In this document: piece after piece, positions 23,001 to 34,568 of the stretch
How positions within the stretch are numbered: the stretch's first letter is position 1
Layout of the letters: each line of letters starts with the position of its first letter
Origin: Cudoniella acicularis
Taxonomy: Eukaryota; Ascomycota; Leotiomycetes; Helotiales; Helotiaceae
NCBI GenBank assembly: GCA_013054445.1
Contig: JAAMPI010000359.1
Location: forward strand, 1-41,683
Direction: 5' to 3'
DNA: 41,683 bases
The notes under the pieces: generated by a model
Databases searched by the model: none
What the model saw: the letters and a program-made list of their open reading frames with translations, nothing else
What the model was told of the DNA's origin: nothing
Program-made: the position numbers and the translations under genes

Positions 23001-23098
23001 TTTGGCTTTTGCTCGATATGTTGAGACTCTCTTGGTGGCGTAGGGGGTCTAGCTGTGAGGGTTGGCAGTGGTGTTCTTGCCTGTGCTGGCTCTACCAT
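17020..23098 (-). CDS. rif1: Rif1, telomere and replication-timing regulator
   Basis: Exons are 23098-20042, 19993-17911 and 17859-17020. Introns are 48 nt (19994-20041) and 51 nt (17860-17910), both in phase. The last exon contains a one-base frame change near 17427-17466 that may be a 40-nt micro-intron; with it the product is 1979 residues. The N-terminal third is the helical-repeat Rif1 domain that wraps DNA ends. Ahead of it sit PP1-docking motifs KKVEW (RVxF type, residues 76-80) and SILK (118-121), in a Ser/Pro-rich segment. The middle is disordered and acidic with RKKQRGRPKG (AT-hook-like). The end carries a conserved short helical C-terminal domain finishing in AGRRG. Rif1 recruits PP1 to oppose DDK at origins and limits end resection. 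The start is the first ATG, in GCAGCCATGG context; the frame is open 36 nt further upstream without an ATG. Confidence 0.9.
17424..17466 (-). other. Frame break or micro-intron in the rif1 3' exon
   Basis: The frame encoding METTIDES runs into non-Rif1-like Trp-rich sequence, while the +1 frame continues to the conserved C-terminus. Removing GTAGGC...GCGAAAG (17427-17466, 40 nt) or three more bases (to 17424, 43 nt) restores the frame. No branch-point-like CTRAY is seen, so a one-base error or real frameshift is also possible. Confidence 0.5.
22736..22870 (-). other. PP1-docking region of Rif1 (RVxF-type and SILK motifs)
   Basis: KVEW is encoded at 22859-22870 and SILK at 22736-22747, 37 residues apart. 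Order RVxF then SILK at the N-terminus is the arrangement I recall for budding yeast Rif1; many animal Rif1 proteins carry their PP1 site in the C-terminal half. Basic residues before KVEW (R75, K76) fit the RVxF consensus. Confidence 0.65.
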
Positions 23099-24867
23099 GG
23101 CTGCGAGCTCTCGGGCTGTGAGAAGGGCGTGCAAGCTTCATCGAGATCAAAACGCTTCCTGTATCAGTCCATTGTAGTGGGGTTGTGTCGATGATGGATA
23201 GTGGTTGTTGTCGTTGTTTTGATTGTCTCGAGGTTGAGGAATAGGGGAGGTTTCGGGTTCGGAGTTTGCGAAATGGATTTGTAGATGTTGATCGCGAATA
23301 GGCAGAAAACGCGGGTGGTATCTGCAGACGCGGCGAAGCGCGTTACCACTTAAACTCTCACCGCCTTGAGTCACGTGCCGGCAATAATTACCATGTCCGG
23401 CTCGACTTTTTTCTCTTCATCTCATCAACTCCTTCATCACATCTTCAGCCTATACGACTCGGCAATTGGCGCAATCACTGCGCTTGGGAATGCAAACAGC
23501 TCCTGGTATGGATACAGCTCATATCGGAGAGCTGAAAACTCGTTCTTAATTACTGAATAAAAGGTCTTGCGCCTAATGCTGTTGTCGGTCCCAAAGTCGC
23601 AACCTGAGCTGGCATTATATCGCCACCACCGCTTGCTACAATATCTCCCTTCCCTGGACTTGGATAGGTAACGACCTTACACTATCCTGACTGCAAAATT
23701 TTGTTACGTTCCAACAACTCTATCGTTGCAGGCCATTTCTCTGCTCGAATCGGCTCATTGGTGGCATGGATGTTTATCGTGAGGAAGCAGTACCTAGTAT
23801 GTCAAATGTCAAGTGCCGATAAGTAGAGGGACCCGACCCTTACCAACTGTATAAATCACTTCGCCAAAGGCTATTAGAAATTTTCCAAGAATTCCTGCCA
23901 TCAATCAAGTGGTGTTCTGGAGATTGTGATTACAACGACGGCGGTCTATCGGGATGCTGGCAGCAACTCAACTACCAACCCATCCCTAAATCGAGGAGTC
24001 ACCTCGGCGGTCGAGGTACTTTGGACCGACTTTTCTTCCAGGCCGTCGGGAAGTTGCAGTTCTTTGCATTTTACTTGCAGTGAATGTCCATTTCCACAAA
24101 CACGCCATCTTGCTTGTTACAAACCGCTGAACCATATTAGAACAGTTTTCCGCCGGGCCGTGCCGCCATGTTTCTCCTGACTTTTCTTTTCTTAATTCCG
24201 TGGGTGGGGTGCATTCAGAACCTTGAGAAGATAGAATCTTTCATACTCTAGGCCTCCGGCTCCAGTAACTTGATAGGGAAGTGCCCCTGTGGGTATTAGG
24301 TTGATTCATAAATTCGGCTTCCACGCCCTGGCCGATATAAAAGCAACTAAACACACTGTCTACTAACCTCCGCCAAACCAATGTGCGACAAGCAGCTCGT
24401 ATTTCCACCACTATTTTCTGGTGTATGCAGAAGGCAGATAAACCCAGCTCGGACTGGCACCTTTTCGCGCCTTGCCATCGCTCGCCAACTAGGCTTTGGT
24501 TCACCTGAGCTCATGAATCTGGGAACGTTACTGGGTCTCTGGCTTTAGTTGGTGGAGAGTGGATGACTTAATCACTGAAAAGGTTCTTTTCTAACTCCTT
24601 TTCCTGAATCATTATTGCTTCTCAAATTCTTCAAAGGGTTTGCAAACACTAAGTGAAGTTACTAGAATCTAGAAATCGCGCGGCAAGTTGGAAACATTGT
24701 CTCTGTTTGACCTTGGACTTTGTTTTACACGTCAACATTCGGCTTCATTTGAATCTTTTATGAGTGCCGCGTTCAGATCAATAGACGAAGTATAAGTATG
24801 CTGCCTTGTCCAGGGTGAATTTTCAACATCACATTTCTGCCACTCCCTCTCCGTATCCGTCCTTTCA
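23099..24867. other. Divergent intergenic region between rif1 and the 24868 gene
   Basis: About 1.8 kb without a supported gene. The rif1 side carries the ACGCG cluster. Short frames at 23366-23560 and 23926-24180 lack recognisable domains and splice context. Confidence 0.45.
23309..23343. promoter_or_regulatory. Cluster of ACGCG cores upstream of rif1
   Basis: Three MCB-like cores (ACGCGG at 23309-23314 and 23328-23333; CGCGT at 23339-23343) fall within 35 bp, about 210-245 bp upstream of the rif1 ATG. MBF-type G1/S regulation is a reasonable inference, matching srs2. A CACGTG follows at about 23372. Confidence 0.35.
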
Positions 24868-25672
24868 ATGTCTGCCAGAATGGCAGCCCCAACTGCCTAC
24901 CAGATACAGATTTTCAACATGACGAACCTTAATAGATCCTACGTTCTCTTCCAAAGCGTCTCAACCACTCCCGGAACTCCCGACTGCTTCAACAATGCCT
25001 ACCAGAAATCTCCCCTGGTCGTCAGCGAACCCTCCAGCTATGCAAAGTTCAATATGAAGAACGTCCACTTCGCTGTCTACGGCACCAGTCCGATCACTCT
25101 GTCCAAGGGTGTAACTGTCACCACATGTAACACTGTTCCTGTCACTTTATCCAGCAATGATACTTCTCCGCCAGAAGTAGCCGGTACGCAGTTGATCTTG
25201 CCCACGATTGAAAAGGACGGCCAAACCCCTACTTGTGGCGCCCGGACGCAGACTCAAAAGACTCTCCCGAATGCTTATGGCATAAGTTGCGACTCAAGCT
25301 TCATGTTTCCAAACTCCAGTAAGTACAATACGATACATCGGCGCCTCGTTGCTTTGTAAGGAAGGACCTCTCTAATGTTCTCGCCAACCAGACAACATCT
25401 GCATCAGCTTCGGGGCCCCAGAATCCCACACCGGGCAGGTCATCCCCGTCGCAACGATCCCGGCATGGCCCAGCAGCGAATTCATCTTCGAGCCAAAAGC
25501 CATCTACTACATCGCCACCGGCACTTATACTCCCGGTGCGATTGTGAGCGTCTCGGAGCTGAGCAATGTGTTGACGGTCGACTTCACCAATAACCCGGAA
25601 AGCCCTTCGCATAATGCTATATTCACCCATATGTCGGATAAGAGCTGGAAACCGGGGGCACCGAGGATTTGA
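24868..25672 (+). CDS. Hypothetical fungal protein, two exons
   Basis: Exons 24868-25318 and 25392-25672 flank a 73-nt GT-AG intron (donor GTAAGT, acceptor CAACCAG), giving 243 residues. I do not recognise the family. It has no signal peptide and no membrane segment. The composition (many Thr, Ser, Val, Pro, Asn, with alternating hydrophobics such as AIVSVSELSNVLTVDF) suggests a beta-sandwich. Five cysteines are scattered (DCFNN, TTCNT, TCGAR, SCDSS, ICISF). The splice keeps one continuous frame with consistent composition on both sides, and the start has a second ATG four codons on. It stands alone between long gaps, which fits a lineage-specific gene. Confidence 0.75.
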
Positions 25673-28600
25673 CACGGAAAATATTTCGGAGTTGGGACGA
25701 CTTGTGTAAGAATGAGAGCCTTGGGGTTTGAACAGCTATGTTTTCTACTTTCTTGTATAGGAGACCAGGGAGTGCGATCTCACAATCTCGGGAATGGAAT
25801 CGGATTTCTCTTCTGAATTTAATTGTAAAACATAACTCTGATTTTGTTTAAAGTATCTAATTACCAACTCATGAATGAAAGAGGGAAATTCACGTCAGAA
25901 TTAACTCGACTATAGGTTCACAGACAAACAACCGATTTCCTACCATCACATGTCAACCTTTTCCCAATCTTCGTTTTTCTTCACAGGAGCAAGAATTATG
26001 CAGTAGCGGAAATTCCGGTGAGGCCGCGCGAGGAGGTCGTTGAAGTACCCTTAGGACAGGATTTTTAATAAGGCTATTCTATTGAGAGTTAGAAGGATTC
26101 CTAGTTAAGAAGATAGCTGCGTATTTACTAAGGATATATAACAATGTATGCGTCATTTTCCATATCCCTAGAGGTCACAGCTAAAAGCTGAAAGGGTGCA
26201 CGTGTATTAGTATTAAGGAATAGCTTAGGGTTTGCTGTACTCGCAGTTGAAAATGACTATTCTATAGGGCAGATACTTCCCAAAAGCCTGTACTACGGTA
26301 ACAGCTCCGGATAATAACGTCGAAATACTTCTGCTGAAAATATAACAGCTTTTCTGACATCACTATTGAGTAACCCGACAGGTGTAAATTCTCACAGTTA
26401 GACAGATCTAAGAGGGGAAGTTGACGCTGTATAGTTGGCATTTTTCTAGGTGCGGTTATTCTTAGAGGAGTTTTCCTCTTCTGGGATTTGTAGCCTAATT
26501 TAGTATCGTTGAAAATTTCTTCATGGAGTTGGTATTTTCTGTCTAGTACAGATATAACGCTCGGTATACCCCTGGTGTTACTACTAAATAATATCTTTTC
26601 GCTATGCTTAGATCTACTATGTTCGACTGTTTTATTTGATGAATAAAGTAGAGCATTATGAGTTAATCTACTAGATTTCGATTTGAGAGCAGGGATAGTT
26701 AGTTAGATTTGGTGGCTGGGGTATAGGTTTAACGTTAGCTATTGAACCATTGCTTGTAGCTTTTGAAGTAGGTAGACATTTAGCCGTTAGGCCAAGAGCC
26801 TTTGCTTTCGAATCTTGCACAGCCTGGGTAGTATGCTTGGCTCTAGTAGTTAAACCGATGCGCGTTGGAAGATAAGGGTCACTGATGGTTGGATAGTAAG
26901 TCTGACCGACAGAAGCGTCAGGATAGATAACTGTCAAGACTCATATGTCATAGTCACCTGACTTCTATTTCAGGCTTAGCTTCTTTGCTTTTGTACTTAA
27001 ATCCTCGCTCCTTCGAGCACTTCTCTCTTTCTGGGACAGACAATTAGACTTAATGAACTTACACCGCTTGTTAACCCCAATGAACAGTACTTCCCCTGTA
27101 CCTTTTCCGCAAAACTCTGATTAGGTGTCATTATATTATTAGGGAGAGGTTGAAGTCGAAAATCGATACATGGGACTTAGCGCGCAGCTGAGGAAGATCG
27201 ATAGGAGGGTTGACGTTGGTCTAGGATACTTGAAGGCCTAGTAAGATTACCCCGAACCCTCGAATCTCCGACTCCGTCTAACCTTAAACCCCTAGACTGC
27301 AAATGCGAAATTGCCTCCAACGAGTCCGAACGACATCTTTCGATGCCATATTCCAAGAAAACTTCCTCTCTCCTGCCTGCTGCTGGCATTCCTCGAATAG
27401 GTATTTCCTGTCTCTGACACTCCGAACTGTCGACATGGGTGGGCCTGTATATGCAATCCGCTTGTTGAAAACAAGTTTGTGTCGACGAACCGTAAAATAA
27501 AATATACTTAGCCGTTTGTTGTTCACTTCCGTACCGAGGTGCTTGAGGAAGCGCATTTCCTTGAGATGATCAACATGTACAGTGAAGTCATCTTAATCTT
27601 CACCCGAGTATTATTCGACTGCTCGAGTTTTAGTTTCAACTAAGCTTCGCAATAGCCGAGCCGGCAAGCCCAAGATCCACCTGGGCCCAACTCTACGGAA
27701 TCAACTACTGAGCACTAATGGGAATGACAAGATCCACTCTTCGGCTGCCGGTTTTTGGTCGTAAGACAGGTAAAGCGATGTCATTCGTGTTTAGCAAATC
27801 GGACCGAGGGAGAAACTCATCAAAATTTTCTCGATGAAGGACGGAACTATTTTCCGGTTTTCCGGTTTTCATGGTCACGGAAGTACTCCCCTGAGCATTC
27901 CGTGAATCGGAGGATCATCCACCAGGCATGAGAACACGATGACAATCCAGGGAAAACTTGATCATGCCAACAACCATCAACTCTCCTCTGGGCCTTTCTT
28001 CCTCGCCTTTCTTCATTCATATGACACGGTGCAGGCTGAACGTTTATGCGCCGGTGCAGGTGTCAACCGATCCGGATTCCGACGGCGGGTTTCCCCCGAG
28101 ACTCGAGCTGTTGACCCCTAGCGACCCCGCCGGAGTGCAAGCCTTCACCCCGCATTTTCATTTTCAGGCGATCCAGACTCAAGGGACCTCGAATTTGGCG
28201 TGATTTCGATGAACGATCTGACTCGAGATTTATCTAAGGCAGGCTGGACTTTCAAAAGAGATTTTGCATCACACCGATATTTGTCACTAACTCAAATTTC
28301 GGGCGTAATCGGCATGAAACACTTGGAAATGCTTCATCTATTTGTGCGTTGTGCAATAACTTTGGTGCAGGTGTTGGGGCAGGGCTGATCACCGGGTGAA
28401 ATATGCCAACGAATTAGTGAGGGGCCTGGCTCGTGCAGCCGGCGAGGTCCCGAATCTTGGAACCCTCTTGCAACGCCGTATATTGCTGACATTAATTTCA
28501 TCTTCCGAGGGCAGCGAGCCACGAGGGTTTGGGGGCTGGTCCCCATATAGAAAACGTGATGTGATGTATGTAAATTATATTAATTAAATATCGATTTTGT

Positions 28601-29320
28601 ATATTTTATTTGAGTTCTCAGTTCCGACATCCCATCTGTTGAGTCCTGCCTGTGTGTGATATGGCGGTGGAGGCTCCCTCGCACGGATCAGCAGGTGCCT
28701 TTGCGAGCCGCGGGACCCTGAGCGCGACAGCAACAGCACGACCAGCACCAACAGCTGGCCCGAGTTGTGATTGATCCCCCAAATTACCTTGAATCAGATG
28801 CTGCGCGCACACCGCATAAAACTCCGCAACACAAGACTGGCGCACGACAGGCCAATCTGAACGCGCAACTGGCTGGAACGCGAGGGCAAGTCATTCCTGC
28901 GCAGCCCAGCACATCCTTCCCGCTGACGCCTGGGGCGATCCGTGGTCCCAGCTTGCAAACCGGCGGTGGAGTGCGGGAGTGGGAGTGTGAGTGGGAGTGT
29001 GAGTGGAGTGAGTGGGAGTGGGAGTGAAGGAGTTGGCCTGACGAGGAAAAAGGGGAGCTGCCTTGCTGGACTCGACATTCCGCCTCACACACAACTTGCA
29101 AAACAACACCACACTCTGCAGAACACAACACCATACACAGCAGGCCCAGCAGGCCCAGCACGAAATACAGACCTCTACCTCACTACTACCTGTGATACGG
29201 ATGACCCTCGATTGGTGTAACGTGCTTCCTCTGCGGCTGAAGCTTCGAGGAAGACGACAACGGGCTCAAACACTCCTCAAATCCGCAACATTGAGTTTTT
29301 CGGAAAGGAAAGCCTCCATC
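25673..29320. other. Long intergenic region, probably with decayed repeat DNA
   Basis: The region of 26020-27000 is AT-rich with many in-frame stops and a minus-strand stretch (26400-26580 and 26671-26937) that retains coding-like codons but no recognisable domain; it could be a decayed transposon. 27100-28600 is more GC-balanced but empty of convincing genes. The last 350 bp before 29321 hold the GAGTGK tandem repeat and the ric8 leader. Confidence 0.4.
28973..29030. repeat. GAGTGG/GAGTGT short tandem repeat
   Basis: About nine or ten 6-bp units of GAGTGG or GAGTGT, one of them shortened, in a row about 290-350 bp upstream of the ric8 ATG. Translated on the minus strand it gives the artefactual His-Ser repeats of overlapping frames. 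A separate small repeat (CAGGCCCAG twice) lies near 29140-29159. Confidence 0.85.
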
Positions 29321-30969
29321 ATGTCTATCGCCAGTGCGCGGACGTCCTCGTCCTCTGCCGACTTGACCGGGCCAGGTAGGGCTTCTGTGATGCTCTCGAG
29401 ATCGTGGCTGACATTCATTGCAGCAAAACTTGAAGAAGTAACCAGGCTCATGGACAAGCTAACCACCGACCTACAACAGATCAATCTTCTACCACACCGT
29501 ATGCAAGGTCCACGAAGTTCCGAGATCCAGCTAACATCCACAGAACGCGACGCACATCTTGAACAGGTCAAAGTCTACGGTCGGGACCCCACTAATGCAG
29601 ACCCTATATTCACCAAAGAGGCAAGTCGTACATATCCCCTGTTCTGCATTCGGGCTAACTTGTGCATAGGGAATAGAGACTTTGACGAGACATGCTTTTA
29701 ATAGCCCTTCACAGACGACCTCACGAAATGCATTACGATGTTTAGCGAATGCTATGCTGCTGCAGGCAGATACGAGGCAGAAATTTGTGGATTTGGAATA
29801 TATGTCCAAGGCGTGTGCGAAGTTGAAGGTTGATAACAGGGACGACGAATTTCTGGTTTCGAGGATACTGTTCTTGACGACCTACGACACGAATATAGAT
29901 ATTGAGAAGCTCGTCGACCAAGAGAAGTTGGCGGATACGATATGTCAGAACATAAGCAGGCATTCAAAGCAAGGCAAAGCGAAGAAGCCCATAGATCCTA
30001 TGCAGGAGATGGCATTGATTGAGTCGTTGAAATTAATGTTTAACTTGACACATTTCTGTCCGCAAAGGAGTGGAGCTTTCTCGCCGGCTTTGCAACCTAT
30101 TCTTTCTATTATATCGAAACGACCTATATCTTCAACAGCTCCTCTCGAACAACCGATCGCCCCTCTGGTCAATGCTCTGATCAATCTCGAATTCGAATCC
30201 AAGGAGAATATCGTTATACTGTTCCCCAAAGGCTCGCCTAATTCGAATGTGGACCGTCTGATTGGGACATTAGAGAAATCAATCAAGGTCTACGCGGATG
30301 AAGAATTAGAGCATTTGGTATCTCCACTCCTGACTCTTCTAAGGAAGATGTATGAAGTGGCTCCAGAGGAAACAAGAGAACAGATGCGGAAAACACTTTT
30401 GCCTTCCACCGAAGATAGACAACAACCTTTGGGGAGAACGGACTCGTTTTCTGCAAGATTACTACGGCTTTCAACAAATCCTGCGACTCCTCAAGTCCGA
30501 GAATTGATATCAGGTTTACTTTTCGACATGAGTGACAAAGATGCGAGAAGTTTTGTGCAGAATGTGGGATATGGCTTTGCTTCGGGTTTCTTGTTCCAAC
30601 ACAACGTTCCAATACCGGAAAATGCATTGGAGGCTTGGAGTACAAGTGGGAGCGAAGCCAGCAATACAAGGGCGAGTCAAGAAAGTAAGAATTTGGCAGG
30701 GAAGATAAATCCGATTACTGGTCAATTTTTGGATATGGAAGAACCAGTTGAGGAGGAGAAGATGACGGAGGAGGAGAGGGAGAGGGAAGCAGAGAGGTTA
30801 TTTGTGCTTTTTGAGAGGTGAGTCTGAGTTTGGACCGCTAGATGGATGACAGAAGCTAACTTGATTGAACAGGTTGAAGAAAACTGGTGTAGTCGATATA
30901 AAAAACCCAGTCGAGACGGCGTTTCACGAGGGGCGATTTGAGGAGTTGCCTGATGATTCTGAGGAATAA
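29321..30969 (+). CDS. ric8: Ric-8/synembryn, G-alpha chaperone and exchange factor
   Basis: Five exons: 29321-29375, 29424-29498, 29544-29620, 29670-30817 and 30873-30969, giving 483 residues. Introns are 48, 45, 49 and 55 nt. The first two are multiples of three with no stop, so they are invisible to an open-frame view, but splicing yields the family sequence LLPHQRDAHLEQVKVYGRDP. The third uses a GC donor (GCAAGT). Diagnostic segments are KVYGRDPTNADPIF, GIETLTRHAF, ALRCLANAMLLQ, NPITGQFLDMEEP and the C-terminal EREAERLFVLFERLKKTGVV. The fold is an armadillo-like helical repeat. Ric-8 folds and activates heterotrimeric G-alpha subunits at the cell cortex and is needed for fungal growth and cAMP signalling. 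An acidic C-terminal end (DDSEE) fits known Ric-8 tails. Confidence 0.93.
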
Positions 30970-32271
30970 ATCTTTGCTGTGTGTGTGCGGCTTGCTTGCA
31001 TTTGGGATGGGGTTTTGGGATTGTCATTAATGAAGTTACGACATGGATGGATGGGATAGCGTGGCTTGGGCATTTCTACATGGATGGGTACATCATATGG
31101 CGATGGGGATTTTGTGTTAATTTCGCACAGCACGATACACCTGGCCAGGCTACTGGAAACTTAAAATCGGAATTACGATTCACATTGAATAAGTGTGTCA
31201 ATCAGTCAGCGGCAGTTGAAAGGGAATATATAATGAATGACTTTTAACATCAAATATGCCTTTTCTCCTTTTGGTGCCGAGCGACACTCCATTGTGTACT
31301 ATACTTTACAACATTTGTCAGATTCAAATCTAAATCTCTAGATAACCCAACTCGGCTTAGACATAACGTGACCTTTTTTTTCATCTGGCTAGCCACCTAC
31401 TGGGAGAAGACTCATTGGGGATGAAGGGTGTGGGAGAGGGACGGGACGGTGGAAAGTTGAGAAGGATTTTAAGAATTTAGGGATTTGGGAGAGGTTGGTT
31501 GCTTGCTTGTTATAGTTTGAGGTTTGGGGAAGGGTTGTTGAAGCAGGAGGTATATAGACTGTGATGGGAAGGAGTGGAGAGAGGGGGGAGGATTAAGAAA
31601 CGCCGGATTGGGTTAGGGATGAGGCCAAGGAGCTCTGTCCCCGGTAAGCAACTCGGTGAGGACCTCGGTAACGAATTGGGAATGGGCGTGGAAAAGAAAG
31701 GGGCTCAGCTCAGCTTAGTAGTGTTAACACGCCTCGGTTGGATCAGGACTCGGGTCAGCTCCCCCCCTCGGTTCGGCATCCGTCTCGGGATTAGCGAAAA
31801 CATAATTTAAGATTCGAGATTGAGTAGTTCTCGCCGGCAAGTACTGTAAGAAACGTGGAGGGGCTTATTAGCACGGGAGTCGGATTCCTGCTCGGCCACT
31901 CCTACTTCCTTCCTACTCATCTAAACGGTCAGCAAACAATGAAATTAACGAGATTCGAGATTCGAGACTCAGAATTAATATTTTATGCGCGTCTTCTAGC
32001 TAGTAAATATAGATTTTGAGATTCTTCTTTATTTTTGTTCGGATTCCGACTTTTATATACGAAGAATGGTGCGGGAGCTATGGTAAGTAGTAAGGAGGGT
32101 TTATGTACATCCGATTGCTGATATATACTACTGTTATGTCGTGATTATCCTTTTCCGTACTACTATACTTCCTCTTCCTCTATTTTTCACCTGCCCTTCT
32201 CCTTCTTCATCCATTTTCTTTAGTCGCCCCTTTTCCTTTTCTCCTCTTTTTAATTTCCCTCTCTCAACTAA
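30970..32271. other. Convergent spacer between ric8 and the GH67 pseudogene
   Basis: It contains 3' flanks of both genes and G-rich/T-rich stretches (31380-31620). The 78-codon frame at 31574-31810 shows no domain. A pyrimidine-rich tract (about 32160-32265) lies just past the GH67 stop. Confidence 0.45.
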
Positions 32272-34450
32272 CTAGTCAACAACAGCCTCCCCTCCCGTAG
32301 GAAGAAAAACAACATAATCCACCGGCGCCCTCTCGCCCCCATCCGGCCTCCCTACCAACCTCAAAACATCCCCCTTTTCAATCTCAATACCCTTAAACGT
32401 AACCCTCGTAGCCGAATGTCCATCTAAATGCGTACTGCCCGCCTTGCCGAGGAAGTCTTCGCTGTTGCCTATCCAGTTTCCTACCGTTTTGTTGTTCAGG
32501 GAGAGAGTGTAGTTGGCTCGTCCGCTTTCTAGGTCGAAGAACCCAACTGCAATGTCGTAGACACCGGAGGGGAAAGTGAGGGTGGTGGTAGCGGTGCCGG
32601 GGAGGGATGGGGAGGTAGTTATTATCGCGCTGCTGTTGGAAGCCATTTCCGGACGGTCAGGAAGGACGGTTTGGTAGCCATCCAAAGTCATGCTCTCCGC
32701 CTCAACCCTCCACGGATGATTTCCAACTCTTCCTTGGGAGTCAGGAATCCCGGAGAGGTTATGATAAAAATTAGCAACAACATCACGCCAAACAATTGCA
32801 TGGCCGGCTTGGTAAGTAAGTCTATACATTATCTCTTCAAATCTCTGCGTGTCCACCTTCCCCTCTAGTTTTGAGAACCTTTTCGGGAAAGTTTGAGCAG
32901 TTTCCGCGCCGGAATAATGCTCATCATAGATATGTTGAATTATTGTTTTTCCTGAGGACGGTAAGAGGTGCCTGTAAGGTACGTGATGGAACCAGAGTAA
33001 TAGCTCCTCTGGCGTTGTGGTGATGTTTTCATACATAGCGGAAATGGAGGGGGGGTATTGAGAAGAGAAGCCGGTGCCGTTCGAGAGAGTGCGATCCATT
33101 CCGATTGAAAAGGAATCAGCGCGCGTCCATTGGCCCCAGCCGTTGTTGTCCATGCTTGCTGGGTTGGGTCCGAAATGTGTGTACAGGATGTCGGTTAGGG
33201 TTTGCATTCCCAGATTACCTGTGTAGCTTTCATACACGGGCCAAGATTGCAAACTCAAAGAAGTGATAATGGAAATGACTTCTGGATCAGAGGAAAATGT
33301 AAGTGAGATCCAATCTTGCAAGATGGATTCAGGGGAGAGAGAGGGGTTCCATGCTAGCTGCCCGTAAGCGTAGAGGTTTGAGAGCGCGAGATGACTTCCT
33401 AGCCAGCTGGTGTTGGTTCCTACATTGACGACAGCGGCGGAACCGCCTAGAGGGCGGTTGAAGCGGTGACCGGAGATGATATCGCTGACTTTTGACTCCT
33501 TGTCCTCGACTTTTAAATCGAAAGAGAGGGTCTCTTTCCACATCGGAGCTAGGTAGACAAGATGGCACTGCTGTCCCAAATACTCCTGACTAACCTGCAG
33601 CTCCACCGCCGCATTCGTCTTCCTCAAATGTGAAAAAAGAGGGGAAACCGGTTCCCTAACCTGAAAATCTATCGGGCCGTATTTGATCTGCACAATCACA
33701 TTATCATCAAACAGCCCATCAAGCTCTTTAAAGAACTCCACAGCGGCATTTGCGCGGTCTGCTTTCCAATCCGACTCGGAAAGGTGTTGGTTGTAGACGA
33801 ATGCGCGGAACATGACGATTCCGCCATAAGGAGAGAGGGAGCGAGCGAAGAGGTTTGCGCCAGAGGAGAGCGTGCGATTGTAGGTTAGGGGGCCGGGTTG
33901 GCCTTCTGAGTTGGCTTTTATGAGGTAGCCTGCTAAGTCGGGGATCGAGGCGTAGAGGAGGGAGGTCATGGTTTTCCACCAGGAAATCACGGAGGGGTCT
34001 AGGGGGGTCGAAGGTGGCTAAAGGGGCAAGAGCCGTGGAGTTTGAAGTCGGAGAAGCGAAGTTGAGTGAAAGGCCTAATTGCACGCCATAAGGACGCATA
34101 ACATCAGTGAGGCGTGCTAAGCCAGCGATGTTCGCGCTGCTTAAAAGGGAAGCTTTCGCATTGACATTGTTGACTACGATGCCATTGATACCAATTGAAG
34201 CTAGGAGGCGCGCGTACTGCGCTGCTCGAGTCAAGTCTTTTACAACTTGGCCATCAGAGAAGAAGATTGAAGGCCCGCTGTAGCCGCGCTCGATGCTGCC
34301 ATCGGGGTTGTCCCATTGGTTTACCCATCTTATTGGGAGGGAGGGGGAGGAGGCGAGGAGTAGGGTCCTGGGTGTGGTGGAGGATTCGAATATTGTTATT
34401 ACGTTGAAGATGAAGAGGAGCGAGGGGGTTAGGTTGAGGTGGTTTGAGGT
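32272..34450 (-). pseudogene. aguA: GH67 alpha-glucuronidase, 5'-truncated and frameshifted
   Basis: The reading frame from 34450 enters recognisable GH67 sequence at RWVNQWDNPDGSIERGYSG (from 34330), runs to DP at about 34008, then is broken by a run of six C where five would keep the frame. Downstream the +1 frame continues unbroken (DPSVISWWKTM... to the stop at 32272). Landmarks include ADSEGQ-like KANSEGQPGP, KYGPIDFQVREP (catalytic-region acidic residues), NNGWGQWTRAD and WFHHVPY, with a beta-sandwich C-terminus ending in APVDYVVFLP. Fungal GH67 enzymes have about 840 residues with a signal peptide and roughly 160-residue N-domain; here only about 680 align and upstream of 34450 the frame meets a stop and promoter-like DNA. 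The enzyme would remove 4-O-methylglucuronic acid from xylan oligosaccharides. A sequencing error could explain the C-run but not the missing N-domain. Confidence 0.85.
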
Positions 34451-34562
34451 TTAGGGTATGAGGTTGGTGGACAGGATGGGGCGGAGGGGTTTGGGGGGTG
34501 TTGTCTGTGTTGGTTTGAAAGAAATTCGGAGGCGGAAAGAGGGGTTTGAAAGGAAGGGTTGG

Positions 34563-34568
34563 TATATA
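34563..34568 (-). promoter_or_regulatory. TATA-like element 5' of the GH67 remnant
   Basis: TATATA within CTTATATACC on the minus strand, followed by a CT-rich leader (34440-34560), looks like a fungal core promoter. It suggests that promoter and mid-gene were brought together by a deletion of the N-terminal coding part. Confidence 0.35.

Noticed and set aside
26671..26937. 88-codon minus-strand frame as a transposase remnant
   Set aside because: It has no DDE or other transposase motif that I can point to; it is mentioned only as possible decayed repeat DNA.
28784..29161. His-Ser-repeat minus-strand protein
   Set aside because: It is a translation of the GAGTGK tandem repeat; the overlapping frames give other low-complexity strings.
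31574..31810. 78-codon plus-strand frame
   Set aside because: G-rich spacer with no domain, no splice context and no homologous feel.
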